A DNA stretch of 64,000 bases, taken from UBA8231 sp036011085 (GTDB taxonomy: Bacteria; Latescibacterota; UBA2968; UBA8231). The DNA lies in NCBI GenBank assembly GCA_036011085.1, contig DASCMS010000156.1:10195-74194 (forward strand). Direction: 5' to 3'. Positions 40,380 to 49,488 of the stretch are shown one piece after another. Numbering within the stretch: position 1 is the first letter of the stretch; every line of letters begins with the position of its first letter. The notes beneath the pieces are model-generated. The model saw only the letters and a list, made by a program, of their open reading frames with translations, searched no databases and had not been told where the DNA came from. The translations under genes and the position numbers were made by a program.

Positions 40380-42148
40380 ATCGCGCCTGTCACTGGGGCT
40401 GGCTGACCTTCCTGCTGCTTCTCGGAAACCGGGGCGTTCAGGGCCAGGCGCTGGCAGAGGAGCAGACTCCGACGACGACACGATTTGTGCTGGCAGCCGG
40501 CGCCAACGATGGCGGCGCCGGACGTACGCTGCTGCGGTATGCCGTGTCCGACGCGGCCAACTTCGCCGACGTGATGGTCCAGATGGGGGGAGTTGCAGAG
40601 GCTGATCGGGAGTTGCTGTCCGAGCCAGATCTCGGTGGATTCAAGACAGCACTGAAGGGTCTGGCCCGACGGGTACGCCGGGCCCGGGAATCGCGAGCCC
40701 GTACGGAAGTACTGGTGTACTACTCAGGCCACGCCGACGAGGACGGGCTGCTGCTGGGTGACGAGAGACTGGGGTATGGCGAACTGCGCCGCATGCTGGA
40801 TGAGGTGCAGGCGGACGTGCGCATCGCCGTGCTCGACGCCTGCGCCTCCGGGGCCATCACACGTATTAAGGGCGGGCAGCGACGAGCGGCCTTTCTACTG
40901 GACACACAGACGGATACCCGTGGATACGCGTTCCTGACATCGAGTTCGGCGGAGGAATCGGCCCAGGAGTCTGACCGCATCGGGGCTTCGTACTTCACCT
41001 ACTACCTGGTGACGGGCATGCGTGGTGCCGCCGATGTCACCGCCGATGGCCGGGTCACGCTCAGCGAGGCCTACCAGTTCGCCTTCGACGAAACCCTGGC
41101 GCGCACGGTGGAGCTGTCCGGGGGCGCCCAGCACCCGGCGTACGACATGAATCTGAGCGGTACCGGTGACGTGGTCATGACCGACGTACGTCGCGTTTCG
41201 GCGGGCGTATCACTGGCCGACGATGTCGAAGGGCGTCTGTTCGTGCGCGCCGCCGATCGGCGGCTGGTGGCTGAACTCTACAAGCCCGCGGGTCGGGCCA
41301 TCGAGCTGGGCCTGGTGCCCGACGACTACGAGATCTACCTCGAACGGCGACGCGAGCTGTACGTGGCGCACCGGGAGCTGGCCGATGGACAGCGCCTGCA
41401 GCTGGCCTCTGCGGATTTTGCCGCCACACCCCGTCAGGCAGCCATGGAGCGGGGTGGTCCGCTATACGCCGGGCCGGAGTCACCGACGTCTACCTCGCCG
41501 AGGGGCCGTTTCCGGTTTGAGTTCCACTTCGGTGGCATCGGCCCCGAACCCGGGGCCCACCGTGTGCTGGCGGAGGCGGCGGCGCCGGCGGATGAGTTGA
41601 CCGAGGACTCCAGGTTGGGGGCCATCGTCGAATCTGCGGCACAGGTGCAGCCCTGGGGCACCCTCACCGGGTTGACGGTGGGCTACGAGATGAGCCGCAA
41701 CTGGGAGGTGACGCTGTCCTGGGGAGCGCTGACGAGCGATATCGACGAAGATCTGGTGACGGGCACCGTCGAGCCGAAGACGCTGCGCCAGGTCCGCCTC
41801 AGCTCCGTGCTGCTGGGAGCCCGCTGGTTTCCCCTGCAGCACGAGCGCCTGCGACTCTTTGCATCTGTGACAATCGGTAGCTTCGAGGGCGTGGAGAAGG
41901 GTGTACTGTTCGGCGGCCAGGACCCGTGGTCGAAGAGTCAGAGCTCCTTCGGCAGTCAGCTCGGAGGCGGCATCGATCTCGACCTGTTGCCGCAGGTTAC
42001 CGTGGGCGTGCAGCTGGCATACGACTGGATGGCCCGCTTCGCCGAAGATGTTGGCGGCCGGCGCGACTACCGTGGCGCCGAGTTCCGCCTCGCTGCCAGC
42101 TGGCGCTTTGGCGGGCGAAGTCAGTCTGCAGTGCGGGAGGCCAAGTAG
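40376..42148 (+). CDS. Secreted caspase-like (peptidase C14) protein with C-terminal outer-membrane beta-barrel
   Basis: 590 residues from the ATG overlapping the anti-sigma stop. A signal peptide (about 1-28, WLTFLLLLGNRGVQGQALA) precedes a caspase-fold domain: RFVLAAGANDGG, VLVYYSGHADEDGLLLGD with catalytic His119, IAVLDACASGAI with Cys156, then YFTYYLVTGMRGAADVTADG. A beta-sandwich (about 275-355) leads to a barrel-like C-terminus (about 410-590) with alternating strands: GTLTGLTVGYEMSRNWEVTL, LLGARWFPLQHERLRLFASV, ending in RLAASWRFGG. So a peptidase-type domain may be held at the outer membrane. Substrate and topology are inferred. Confidence 0.82.
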   Translation: MNRACHWGWLTFLLLLGNRGVQGQALAEEQTPTTTRFVLAAGANDGGAGRTLLRYAVSDAANFADVMVQMGGVAEADRELLSEPDLGGFKTALKGLARRVRRARESRARTEVLVYYSGHADEDGLLLGDERLGYGELRRMLDEVQADVRIAVLDACASGAITRIKGGQRRAAFLLDTQTDTRGYAFLTSSSAEESAQESDRIGASYFTYYLVTGMRGAADVTADGRVTLSEAYQFAFDETLARTVELSGGAQHPAYDMNLSGTGDVVMTDVRRVSAGVSLADDVEGRLFVRAADRRLVAELYKPAGRAIELGLVPDDYEIYLERRRELYVAHRELADGQRLQLASADFAATPRQAAMERGGPLYAGPESPTSTSPRGRFRFEFHFGGIGPEPGAHRVLAEAAAPADELTEDSRLGAIVESAAQVQPWGTLTGLTVGYEMSRNWEVTLSWGALTSDIDEDLVTGTVEPKTLRQVRLSSVLLGARWFPLQHERLRLFASVTIGSFEGVEKGVLFGGQDPWSKSQSSFGSQLGGGIDLDLLPQVTVGVQLAYDWMARFAEDVGGRRDYRGAEFRLAASWRFGGRSQSAVREAK

Positions 42149-42213
42149 CGGCCTACCTTCATCGCGCACGGCCGCAGTGAGCTTCCGGGCCGCCCACATC
42201 CAGGAGGGATCAC

Positions 42214-43272
42214 ATGACCTACCGCGCCGGCGTCATCGGCTGTGGCCGCATGGCCGGCACGATCGACGACGAGATCAAGGATGAACACAACGACTTCATC
42301 CTGCCGTACGGCCACGCCAACGGCTACGCGGCAATCCCCGAAGTCGACCTCGTCGCCGCCACCGACACCGCGCCCGAAAAACTGGTCTCCTGGTGTGACC
42401 GCTTCGCGGTGCCGGGGCGCTACGGTTCGTACAACGAGATGATCGCAGCCGAAAAGCTCGATGTCGTGTCGGTGACGACGCCGGCTCACGCCCGGGCACT
42501 GCCACTGGTGCACGCCGCCGAAGCGGGAGTGCGCGGCATCTATGCCGAGAAGGCGCTGTGCGTGTCGGCTGCCGAGCTCGACGGGATCGTGACAGCCTGT
42601 ACGACTCACGGCACGCACATCGTCTATGGCGCCATGCGGCGCTACTGGGCGGGCTTCGAAACGGCACGCACGTTCCTCGAATCCGGTGTGCTCGGAGCCC
42701 CGAAGGCGGCCCTCATCGGCGCCACCTCGGGCAGTGCTCTGCACACACATTCTCACATCGTCGACGCCGCGCTCTACTTGCTGGGTGATCCGCTGCCCGT
42801 GGCGGTGAACGCGCGGTTGCGCAGTCGCGACGGGGCGGATCTGCCCCTGCTGGTGGGAACGGCAGGGCTAGAAGTTGCCGACGATCCCAGCATCGTCCAC
42901 GCGGTCGTTCACATGGACGATGGCCGTCGGCTGGTCTGCACGGATCTGCCGTCGTTGGATATCGAGATCGTCTGTGAAGATGGCACCCTGCGCAATTCGG
43001 GGGATTCGTCGTACTGGACTCCCCGCAAGAGCAAGACCCGCTACGACTGGCGCGAGATCTGTTTCCCGGACTGGGAAGCACGCAGCGGTACGGTGGCCAT
43101 CATTCGCGATCTGCTGCAGGCACTGACTACAGGTGCCACACAGCGCAGCGGTCTGGAGGTGATCCGGCGCGGCATGGAAATCCTCTTCGGCCTCGTCGCC
43201 TCCCATCACATGGCCGGCGCCACAGTCGATCTGCCGCTGGTCGACCGCAATGTCCGCGTCATGTCACACTGA
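42214..43272 (+). CDS. Gfo/Idh/MocA-family oxidoreductase
   Basis: 352 residues. NAD(P)-dependent sugar or inositol dehydrogenase family. The nucleotide loop is GVIGCGRMAGTIDDEIKDE; VVSVTTPAHARALPLVHAAE follows; the usual EKP lysine motif is YAEKALCVS, with Lys retained but Pro replaced by Ala. AGGAGGGATC precedes the ATG. It precedes a sulfatase by 16 bases and likely belongs to the same catabolic unit. Substrate unknown. Confidence 0.92.
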   Translation: MTYRAGVIGCGRMAGTIDDEIKDEHNDFILPYGHANGYAAIPEVDLVAATDTAPEKLVSWCDRFAVPGRYGSYNEMIAAEKLDVVSVTTPAHARALPLVHAAEAGVRGIYAEKALCVSAAELDGIVTACTTHGTHIVYGAMRRYWAGFETARTFLESGVLGAPKAALIGATSGSALHTHSHIVDAALYLLGDPLPVAVNARLRSRDGADLPLLVGTAGLEVADDPSIVHAVVHMDDGRRLVCTDLPSLDIEIVCEDGTLRNSGDSSYWTPRKSKTRYDWREICFPDWEARSGTVAIIRDLLQALTTGATQRSGLEVIRRGMEILFGLVASHHMAGATVDLPLVDRNVRVMSH

Positions 43273-43288
43273 CGATCGAAGGCCACTC

Positions 43289-44578
43289 ATGCCCCCGAAC
43301 ATCCTCTATCTTCATTCCCACGACACGGGCCGGTACGTGTCTCCCATGGGCCATGCCGTGCCCACGCCGAATGTGCAGCGCCTGGCGGAGCAGGGAACGC
43401 TGTTCCGTCGGTGTTTCTGTGCTGCTCCCACCTGTTCTCCCAGCCGGGCGGCACTGCTGACCGGACAGAGCGCCCATTCCAGCGGCATGCTGGGTCTGGC
43501 GCACCGGGGTTTTGCCCTGTACGACTACGGGCAGCACCTGGTGTCGACGCTGAAGGCGGCCGGGTACCACACGGCGCTGGCCGGCATGCAGCACGTCGGT
43601 GAGGGTGTGGGCTACGATGAAGAGCTGGCGTCGGAGACGCGCAGTGCCAACCACGTATCGGCCACGGCCGCCCGGTTTCTCGACAGCGCCCCGACCCAGC
43701 CTTTCTTCCTCGATGTGGGCTACGGCGAGACACATCTGCCCTTTCCCGAGATGCCTGAGCAGGACAGCCGTTACGTGCGAGTTCCAGATCCACTGCCCGA
43801 CACACCGGAGATCCGGAGGATGACAGCCGGGTACCACGAGAGCGTACGGCGTATGGATGAAGGGCACGGCCGTGTGCTGGAGGCGCTGGTGCGCAACGGT
43901 CTGGCGGACAACACGCTCGTCATCTGCACGACGGACCACGGCGTGGCCTTTCCCGGGATGAAGTGTCATCTCACCGATCACGGCATGGGAGTGTATCTGA
44001 TCGTACGCGGACCGGGTGGCTTCGACGGTGGTGCCGTCAGTGACGCCCTGGTATCCCACATCGATCTGTTCCCGACGATCTGCGAGGTCGTCGGTATCGA
44101 GGCCCCCTCACACCTGCAGGGCGTGTCGCTGATGCCCCTGGTGCGAGGCGACACGGATCGGGTGCGGGAGGAGGTATTCGCCGAGGTGACCTACCATGCC
44201 GCCTACGATCCGGCCCGCGCCGTGCGCACCGACCGCTGGAAGCTGATCCGCCACTTCGATGACGACATGACGACGCCCGTTCTGCCGAACTGTGACGAGA
44301 GCGAGGCGAAGACGGTCTGGCTGGAGCACGGCTGGGCGGAACGACCCGTGGAGGCCGAACGGCTCTACGACGTGATCTTCGACCCGAACGAGACGCGGAA
44401 CCTTGCCGGCGACCCGGACCACGGCCCTGTCCTGGAAGAGATGCGTGGACGGTTGCAGCGCTGGATGGAGGCCACCGACGATCCGCTGCTGCGGGGGCCA
44501 GTGGCGGCTCCGAAGGGGGCGCGGATCAATGACAAGCGGGGTCGATCACCGCGGGACGAGCCGCGCCTGGTCGAGTGA
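43289..44578 (+). CDS. Sulfatase (formylglycine type)
   Basis: 429 residues from the ATG at 43289; an upstream in-frame start adds 13 residues that overlap the previous gene. PNILYLHSHDTGRYVSPMGH is a variant of the N-terminal metal motif. CSPSRAALLTGQ (Cys49-x-Pro-Ser-Arg53) is the site modified to formylglycine. CTTDHGVAFPGMKCHLTDHGMG holds further metal ligands. No signal peptide, so it is cytoplasmic, like arylsulfatase/GlcNAc-6-sulfatase relatives in this position. Probably removes sulfate from a saccharide. Confidence 0.93.
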   Translation: MPPNILYLHSHDTGRYVSPMGHAVPTPNVQRLAEQGTLFRRCFCAAPTCSPSRAALLTGQSAHSSGMLGLAHRGFALYDYGQHLVSTLKAAGYHTALAGMQHVGEGVGYDEELASETRSANHVSATAARFLDSAPTQPFFLDVGYGETHLPFPEMPEQDSRYVRVPDPLPDTPEIRRMTAGYHESVRRMDEGHGRVLEALVRNGLADNTLVICTTDHGVAFPGMKCHLTDHGMGVYLIVRGPGGFDGGAVSDALVSHIDLFPTICEVVGIEAPSHLQGVSLMPLVRGDTDRVREEVFAEVTYHAAYDPARAVRTDRWKLIRHFDDDMTTPVLPNCDESEAKTVWLEHGWAERPVEAERLYDVIFDPNETRNLAGDPDHGPVLEEMRGRLQRWMEATDDPLLRGPVAAPKGARINDKRGRSPRDEPRLVE

Positions 44579-44582
44579 GCAC

Positions 44583-45002
44583 TCACTCGCGGGATGGTGT
44601 GTCTGCGACGAAATCCGCCAGGGACACCGCCAGTTCCGGGAAAGCCGCCACGAGCCGCGCGTCCGAACTCACCAGTGTAGCTGACAGGTCGTGAGCCAGT
44701 GCGGCGAACTCGCAATCGTAGGCCGAGCGCGACGAGCGCGACACCAGTTCCAGCACGTTTTCGCAGGGCACGCGAAACTCGCGGCCCCCTAGCAAACGCA
44801 ACGCTTCACCAACCAGCGCAACGGCGCCTGCCAACTCCAACTCGCCCTGGCGCATGTAGAGGGACAGCACGCTGTTGAACTCGCTGCGCCAGAGGAGGGG
44901 GGCCGCCCACGCCGCATCCTTGCGCAGTGCTCTGCGCGCCAACTCCGTGTGCTCGCCCTGAATGAGCAAATACGCGATGAGGTTGGTATCGGCTACGATC
45001 AC
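44583..45002 (-). CDS. vapC: PIN-domain toxin (VapC family)
   Basis: 139 residues. MIVADTNLIAYLLIQG carries the first PIN acidic residue, LLWRSEFNSVL the second, and SAYDCEFAALAHDLSATLVSSDARL the third and fourth. Predicted Mg2+-dependent RNase that cuts tRNA or rRNA. It overlaps the antitoxin gene by ATGA, and converges on the sulfatase with a five-base gap. Confidence 0.93.
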   Translation of the reverse strand: MIVADTNLIAYLLIQGEHTELARRALRKDAAWAAPLLWRSEFNSVLSLYMRQGELELAGAVALVGEALRLLGGREFRVPCENVLELVSRSSRSAYDCEFAALAHDLSATLVSSDARLVAAFPELAVSLADFVADTPSRE

Positions 45003-45241
45003 GGACGGCCGTCGTTTCGTGCCCGTGCCAGCATCTCGTCCGAGAGAGGGGTGAGGTTCTGCCGGAAGCGCAGGCCGTCAGCGCGTGCCAGAATCTCGTC
45101 GGCATCGACCGCCGTGCTCAGCAGAGCACTCTCGAGGCACACGATTGCCTCCTTATTGATGCTGCGGCGATGTACCTGGGCGCTGTGCTTGAGCCGCTCG
45201 TAGAGAGCGTCAGGAACACTCTTGATACTGAGGGTGGGCAT
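44999..45241 (-). CDS. vapB: Antitoxin of the VapBC/FitAB type
   Basis: 80 residues. LSIKSVPDALYERLKHSAQVHRRSINKEAI is the ribbon-helix-helix DNA-binding fold of FitA-like antitoxins. The C-terminal part (ILARADGLRFRQNL) should thread into the toxin. Together with the toxin it should bind the operator just upstream (45259-45286), repressing the pair. Confidence 0.9.
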   Translation of the reverse strand: MPTLSIKSVPDALYERLKHSAQVHRRSINKEAIVCLESALLSTAVDADEILARADGLRFRQNLTPLSDEMLARARNDGRP

Positions 45242-45258
45242 GGTGTACTCCGTAGATA

Positions 45259-45286
45259 GGAACCATTATGGAACCATAATGGAACC
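45259..45286 (-). promoter_or_regulatory. Operator of the vapBC pair
   Basis: CCATTATGG (45263-45271) and its inverse CCATAATGG (45274-45282) form a dyad. The same stretch is also a direct repeat: GGAACC recurs at 45259, 45270 and 45281, an 11-base period close to one helical turn. It lies 18 bases upstream of the antitoxin ATG, as expected for an autorepressed toxin-antitoxin operon. Confidence 0.75.
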
Positions 45287-45375
45287 TACGAAGTCACGAC
45301 AGGGAGTCAAGCCGGGCTCTCGTGGCCAGCGGCACAACTGAGGCTGGGTCACTCACATGGCCGGCGGCACCGACA

Positions 45376-46227
45376 TCATCGTGAGTCCCAGCCAGGCTTC
45401 TCGAGCAGTCCCCGCTCCTCCAGCCATACCTTCAGCGGCACATCTCCATCTCGCGGTTGCCACCAGCCAGTCATGGCCGAGCCAGCGCCGAGCAGCTGCC
45501 GGCGGATCGGGTCGCAGCCTTCGAGGATCCGGGCCGGCATGGCATTGTAGTCGAGGCCGCGCAGCCAGCGGTAGCTGTAGCCGAAGAACAGCACCTTGCG
45601 TGTCACGTCCGACGTGTTGTGGCTGCGCGAGTGCCACATGCGGCGATCGAAGAGCACCGCCGTTCCCGGCGCGACACGCACCTCGACTGTCCCCTCAGGG
45701 GTCCCATCGGGGCCGGAATCCGGCAGCTCATCAAGCCGATGTGAACCCGGAAGAATCATCAGGGCGCCACGATCATCGCCACGGGTGTCGCTGAGCCAGT
45801 AACTCACCTTGAAGGACAATCGTGGGTGGGGCCGTTCCATCTCCTGCACGGGGCGGCCGCCGTCCTGGTGCCAGCCGCCGAAGAACTTGCCTGGCTGCAC
45901 GACGGGTTCCGGCGGGAAGACACTCAGGTGGGAGATGTAGAGCTGAATGTTCCAGCCGAGAATATCCCAGGCCAGAGGCAGTGTCCGGGGCCAGTCGACG
46001 AGTTCGACGAGAGCCGGATCTTCAACGACACAGCAGAACTTGTCCACGGGCGCGTGGGGAGGCAGCTCCCGTCGCTGGCGCTCCGCCTCGGCGATACCGT
46101 CGACGACGGTCTCGAGCCGGGTCACGTCCGACGGCGACAGGGCGTCCTCGATGACGAGATACCCCTGCTGGTCGAAGCGCTCCAGCTGTTCGGGTGTGGC
46201 GCGGTGTTCGAGAATCGAGTCATCCAT
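45376..46227 (-). CDS. Phytanoyl-CoA dioxygenase (PhyH) family protein
   Basis: 283 residues. Fe(II)/2-oxoglutarate oxygenase of the PhyH/EctD group. Iron ligands: GWHQDGGRPV (His and Asp) and MWHSRSHNTSD (distal His). DQQGYLVIEDALSPSDVTRL is the usual N-terminal strand-helix. TAVLFDRRMWH and SYWLSDTRGDDRGALMILPGSHR are typical. The substrate, perhaps a small metabolite or lipid acid, is unknown. Divergent from the mannonate-dehydratase-like gene. Confidence 0.92.
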   Translation of the reverse strand: MDDSILEHRATPEQLERFDQQGYLVIEDALSPSDVTRLETVVDGIAEAERQRRELPPHAPVDKFCCVVEDPALVELVDWPRTLPLAWDILGWNIQLYISHLSVFPPEPVVQPGKFFGGWHQDGGRPVQEMERPHPRLSFKVSYWLSDTRGDDRGALMILPGSHRLDELPDSGPDGTPEGTVEVRVAPGTAVLFDRRMWHSRSHNTSDVTRKVLFFGYSYRWLRGLDYNAMPARILEGCDPIRRQLLGAGSAMTGWWQPRDGDVPLKVWLEERGLLEKPGWDSR

Positions 46228-46251
46228 GTGAGCAACGTAGGCCCAATCGCC

Positions 46252-46279
46252 TTGACCATGCCAGGATGGCCGATAGATT
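46252..46279 (+). promoter_or_regulatory. Probable promoter for the mannonate-dehydratase-like gene
   Basis: TTGACC (46252-46257), 16-base spacer, TAGATT (46274-46279), 40 bases upstream of the start codon. The -10 and spacing are the same as in the ispH promoter. Confidence 0.5.
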
Positions 46280-46319
46280 GCGCCGCTGACATCGGATCAA
46301 ACTCAAGGAGAGACGTGGC

Positions 46320-47288
46320 ATGGCAAAGGGCAGGATCGACATCGGCTTCATGTGGAACGGCACCGACGAACAGCTGCGCTGGCTGGCGCAGGCCGGTGTG
46401 ACCGACGCTGTCGGTCACGTGGCGCCCAAGGATCGCGGTCCCGTCTGGACCTATGATGCCATGCTGAAGCAGCGGAACCGGGTGGAGAGTTACGGCCTCA
46501 AGCTTTCGGTGTTCGAGGGAATCCCCATCTCGGATCGTATCAAGCTTGGCGCCGAGGGTCGGGACGAAGACCTCGACAACTATCTCGAGTCCCTGCGCAA
46601 CATGGGACGCGCCGGGATCCCCGTGTTGTGCTACAACTGGATGGTGCACTTCGGCTGGCTGCGTACGTCGGTCTCGACGCCGGTCCGCGGCGGCGCCGTG
46701 GCCACGACGTACAATCACGAGGAGTTCCAACGCGGTCCGAAGACGGAGTATGGCGATGTCGCCGAAGATCTACTGTGGGATACCCTCGAGTACTTCCTGA
46801 AGGCGGCGGTCCCCGTGTGCGAGGAGTATGGCGTCAGGCTCGCCATGCACCCCGATGATCCGCCACTGTCCCCGATTCGCGGCATCGGACGCATCATGCG
46901 CAATCCGGAAAACTTCCAGCGCATGCTCGACCTGGTGCCGAGCCCCGCCAATGGCATCACGTTCTGTCAGGGCTGCTTCTCGGAGATGTGTGTCGACATC
47001 CCGAACACGGTGAAGAGCTTCGCCGACCGTATCCATTTCGCCCACTTCCGGAATCTCTCCGGCACGGCGGAGAACTTCACGGAGCAGTTTCACGACGACG
47101 GACAGCAGGACATGTACGCGGCGATGAAGGCCTACATCGACAACGGCGTGTCCTGCCCCATGCGGCCCGATCACGCCCCGACCATGGAAGGCGAGGACAA
47201 CAACCATCCCGGGTACGCCCATCAGGGCCGGTTGATGGCGGTGGGCTACATGCGGGGTCTGATGGAGGCGATCAATAAAGCAGACTGA
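46320..47288 (+). CDS. Mannonate dehydratase (UxuA)-like protein
   Basis: 322 residues, shorter than the about 395-residue E. coli UxuA. TIM-barrel enzyme family that dehydrates D-mannonate to 2-keto-3-deoxygluconate. Motifs: AMHPDDPPLSPIRGIGRIM, NGITFCQGCFSEM, RIHFAHFRNLSGTAENF and YMAAMKAYIDNG-like MYAAMKAYIDNGV; RPDHAPTMEGED holds the metal His. AAGGAGAG precedes the ATG. It could supply substrate for KDG-type aldolases; identity with UxuA is not certain because of the shorter length. Confidence 0.88.
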   Translation: MAKGRIDIGFMWNGTDEQLRWLAQAGVTDAVGHVAPKDRGPVWTYDAMLKQRNRVESYGLKLSVFEGIPISDRIKLGAEGRDEDLDNYLESLRNMGRAGIPVLCYNWMVHFGWLRTSVSTPVRGGAVATTYNHEEFQRGPKTEYGDVAEDLLWDTLEYFLKAAVPVCEEYGVRLAMHPDDPPLSPIRGIGRIMRNPENFQRMLDLVPSPANGITFCQGCFSEMCVDIPNTVKSFADRIHFAHFRNLSGTAENFTEQFHDDGQQDMYAAMKAYIDNGVSCPMRPDHAPTMEGEDNNHPGYAHQGRLMAVGYMRGLMEAINKAD

Positions 47289-47305
47289 TATGACCCGCCG
47301 TCGCT

Positions 47306-48370
47306 TCAGCCGTCCTCACCAGAGACCGCCGCTTCGGCAAAGGTGGCAACTTCGGTGAGCAGGCGGGCAGCGGCCTCGACCAGGGGCATGGCGAGGGCGG
47401 CGCCCGTACCCTCGCCGAGGCGCAGATCGAGATCCAGCAGAGGCTGCCTGCCCAGATGGTCACACATGGCCACGTGTCCGCTCTCGGCGCTGCGGTGGGC
47501 GAGGATGACGTAGTCGGCTGCCGCCGGGCTCAACAGCGTGGCGATCAACGCCGCCGCCGTGGAGATGTAGCCGTCGATGATGACGGGTCGTCGATGGGCG
47601 GCGGCGCCGAGGATGAGTCCCGCCAGGCCACCGATCTCGAAGCCCCCGACCTTCGTCAGTACATCCAGTCCGTCCGTCGGATCCGGCGCATTCACTTCGA
47701 GAGCGCGCTGCACGGTGGCGACTTTCTGCGCCCACCTGGCATCGTCGATGCCTGTGCCGCGCCCGGTCACCTGGTCGGCTGGCAGGCCGCTGATGCAGGC
47801 GGCGATGGCAGCGCTCGGGGTGGTATTGCCGATGCCTATGTCACCGGTACCCAGCAGGTCGTTCGTCGACGCCAGATCGGCCGCCACGGCAATACCCGCC
47901 TCGACGCAGGCACGGGCCTGCTCAGGGGACATGGCCGGCCCGAGGCTGAGATCGGCCGTGCCGGCGGCGATCCGGTGATCGAGAACCGCCCCGGACTGCA
48001 CCAGGTCGGCAAGGTCACCGTCAACGCCCATGTCGACGACGACGAGATCGCTGGCCGCCGTCCTGGCCATGGCGTTGATGGCGGCGCCGCCGGCGGCGAA
48101 GTTGCGCACCATCTGCGGGGTGACGTCCGCCGGGTACTGGCTGACGCCCTGGCTCGTGACGCCGTGATCGGCGGCCATGACGACGACGGCACGCCGCCGG
48201 ACGGGGGGGGCGAGGCTGGCCGTCATACCCGCCAGGTCGGCGGCCAGATCCAGCAGGCGACCCATGGCCCAGTGGGGCATGGTCAGTTGCTCCAGGCGTT
48301 CCACTGCCCGTGCCCGAGTGCCTGCGTCTGCCGGCTCGATCGCCGCCAGCGTTGTTTCGAGAGGGTCCAT
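47306..48370 (-). CDS. cobT: Nicotinate-nucleotide-dimethylbenzimidazole phosphoribosyltransferase
   Basis: 354 residues, normal length. Makes alpha-ribazole phosphate for the lower ligand of cobalamin. AADHGVTSQGVSQYPADVTPQMVRNFAAGGAAINAMA has the conserved substrate region; LLGTGDIGIGNTTPSAAIAA and the catalytic Glu in KVGGFEIGGLAGLIL are diagnostic. Last gene of the riboswitch-controlled operon that starts at 56029. Confidence 0.95.
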   Translation of the reverse strand: MDPLETTLAAIEPADAGTRARAVERLEQLTMPHWAMGRLLDLAADLAGMTASLAPPVRRRAVVVMAADHGVTSQGVSQYPADVTPQMVRNFAAGGAAINAMARTAASDLVVVDMGVDGDLADLVQSGAVLDHRIAAGTADLSLGPAMSPEQARACVEAGIAVAADLASTNDLLGTGDIGIGNTTPSAAIAACISGLPADQVTGRGTGIDDARWAQKVATVQRALEVNAPDPTDGLDVLTKVGGFEIGGLAGLILGAAAHRRPVIIDGYISTAAALIATLLSPAAADYVILAHRSAESGHVAMCDHLGRQPLLDLDLRLGEGTGAALAMPLVEAAARLLTEVATFAEAAVSGEDG

Positions 48371-48395
48371 CGGTGCAGATCCTTCCTGGTTCAGG

Positions 48396-48935
48396 TCATT
48401 TCACGGTCAGGGGGAGGCCGCTCACCATCAGGATGACGCCGTCGGCCGCAGCCGCCATCACCTGGTTGCAGCGGCCCACGAGATCCCGGTAGCTTCGGGC
48501 CAGGGCGTTGTCCGGAACGATGCCCTGGCCGACTTCGTTGGTGACAAACACGACCGTGCCGGCTCGCGATCTGCAGGCAGCCACCACTTCTCCGCACCGG
48601 TCCGCCACGTACGTCTCATCGATCCGGGGTGAATCCGGATCCTCACCGGCGTGGAACATCAGGTTGCTGATCCACAAGGTGAGACAGTCGACGACGACGA
48701 CGTCGCCGCCGACGGTTCCGAGAGCGCCGGCCAGGTCGACCTGTTCTTCGTGGGTCTGCCACCCCCCGGCCCGACGTTCCTCGACATGGCGCTCAATGCG
48801 CTGCTCCATCTCTTCGTCGAGGCGCGGGCAGGTGGCCAGGAACAGTCTGTCCCGGCCACGGGCCTCGCCCAGCTCGAGGGCGTGGCGGCTTTTTCCGGAG
48901 CGGCTGCCGCCGGTGACGAGGAGTATGTCAGCCAT
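48396..48935 (-). CDS. cobU: Adenosylcobinamide kinase / adenosylcobinamide-phosphate guanylyltransferase
   Basis: 179 residues. LLVTGGSRSGKSRHALEL is the P-loop; FLATCPRLDEEMEQRIERH and VVVDCLTLWISNLMF are CobU motifs; VVFVTNEVGQGIVPDNALAR completes the family signature. It phosphorylates adenosylcobinamide and attaches GMP. It overlaps the phosphatase gene upstream by eight bases. Confidence 0.96.
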   Translation of the reverse strand: MADILLVTGGSRSGKSRHALELGEARGRDRLFLATCPRLDEEMEQRIERHVEERRAGGWQTHEEQVDLAGALGTVGGDVVVVDCLTLWISNLMFHAGEDPDSPRIDETYVADRCGEVVAACRSRAGTVVFVTNEVGQGIVPDNALARSYRDLVGRCNQVMAAAADGVILMVSGLPLTVK

Positions 48936-49488
48936 GTCGATTGACGAACAGGGCTGTCCACTTCCCGGCTACGGGTCGCAGAAGAGTGACACCACCACAG
49001 TCGATGGAGAATCGAAATGCCTGCTCCAGAGACAGGTCCAGCCACGTGGCGAGAAGGGCGCGGAGCGTTCCGCCGTGGCTGACGACGGCGATCCGACCCT
49101 CGATCACAGGTACGTCCCGCTGCCATTGCGCGGCGCGCTCGGCGAGCTGGGCGTAACTCTCCCCGCCGGGGCAGGGGGTGTCGACATAGTCGTTTCCCCA
49201 GGCACGCAGTTCCGGGCCATCGAGGTCATCCCACCGGTGGCCCTCCCACTCCCCGAAGTCGAGTTCGAGCAGTCGACTGTCGGACTCCGGAGCAGGTCCT
49301 TCGAGTCGCTCGGCAAGCCGCAGGCAGCGTTCTGACGGGCTCGTATAGATCCGGTCAAAGTCAGGCAGCCCGGCCACCACTTGAGCCGAGTCCTGCTCGA
49401 AGGAGTCGGCAAGGCACACTTCCGTTCGACCGTAACACAGGCCCGCTGCTACGGCGACGGTAGTGTGGCGGACGAGGTATACGTCCAT
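48928..49488 (-). CDS. cobC: Alpha-ribazole phosphatase (histidine phosphatase family)
   Basis: 186 residues. The phosphohistidine motif is MDVYLVRHTTVAVAAGLCYG and the second catalytic region is VVSHGGTLRALLATWL. LLELDFGEWEGHRWDDL is typical of this branch. Removes phosphate from alpha-ribazole-5'-phosphate or adenosylcobalamin-5'-phosphate. Its start overlaps the end of cobS by 40 bases. Confidence 0.9.
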   Translation of the reverse strand: MDVYLVRHTTVAVAAGLCYGRTEVCLADSFEQDSAQVVAGLPDFDRIYTSPSERCLRLAERLEGPAPESDSRLLELDFGEWEGHRWDDLDGPELRAWGNDYVDTPCPGGESYAQLAERAAQWQRDVPVIEGRIAVVSHGGTLRALLATWLDLSLEQAFRFSIDCGGVTLLRPVAGKWTALFVNRHG

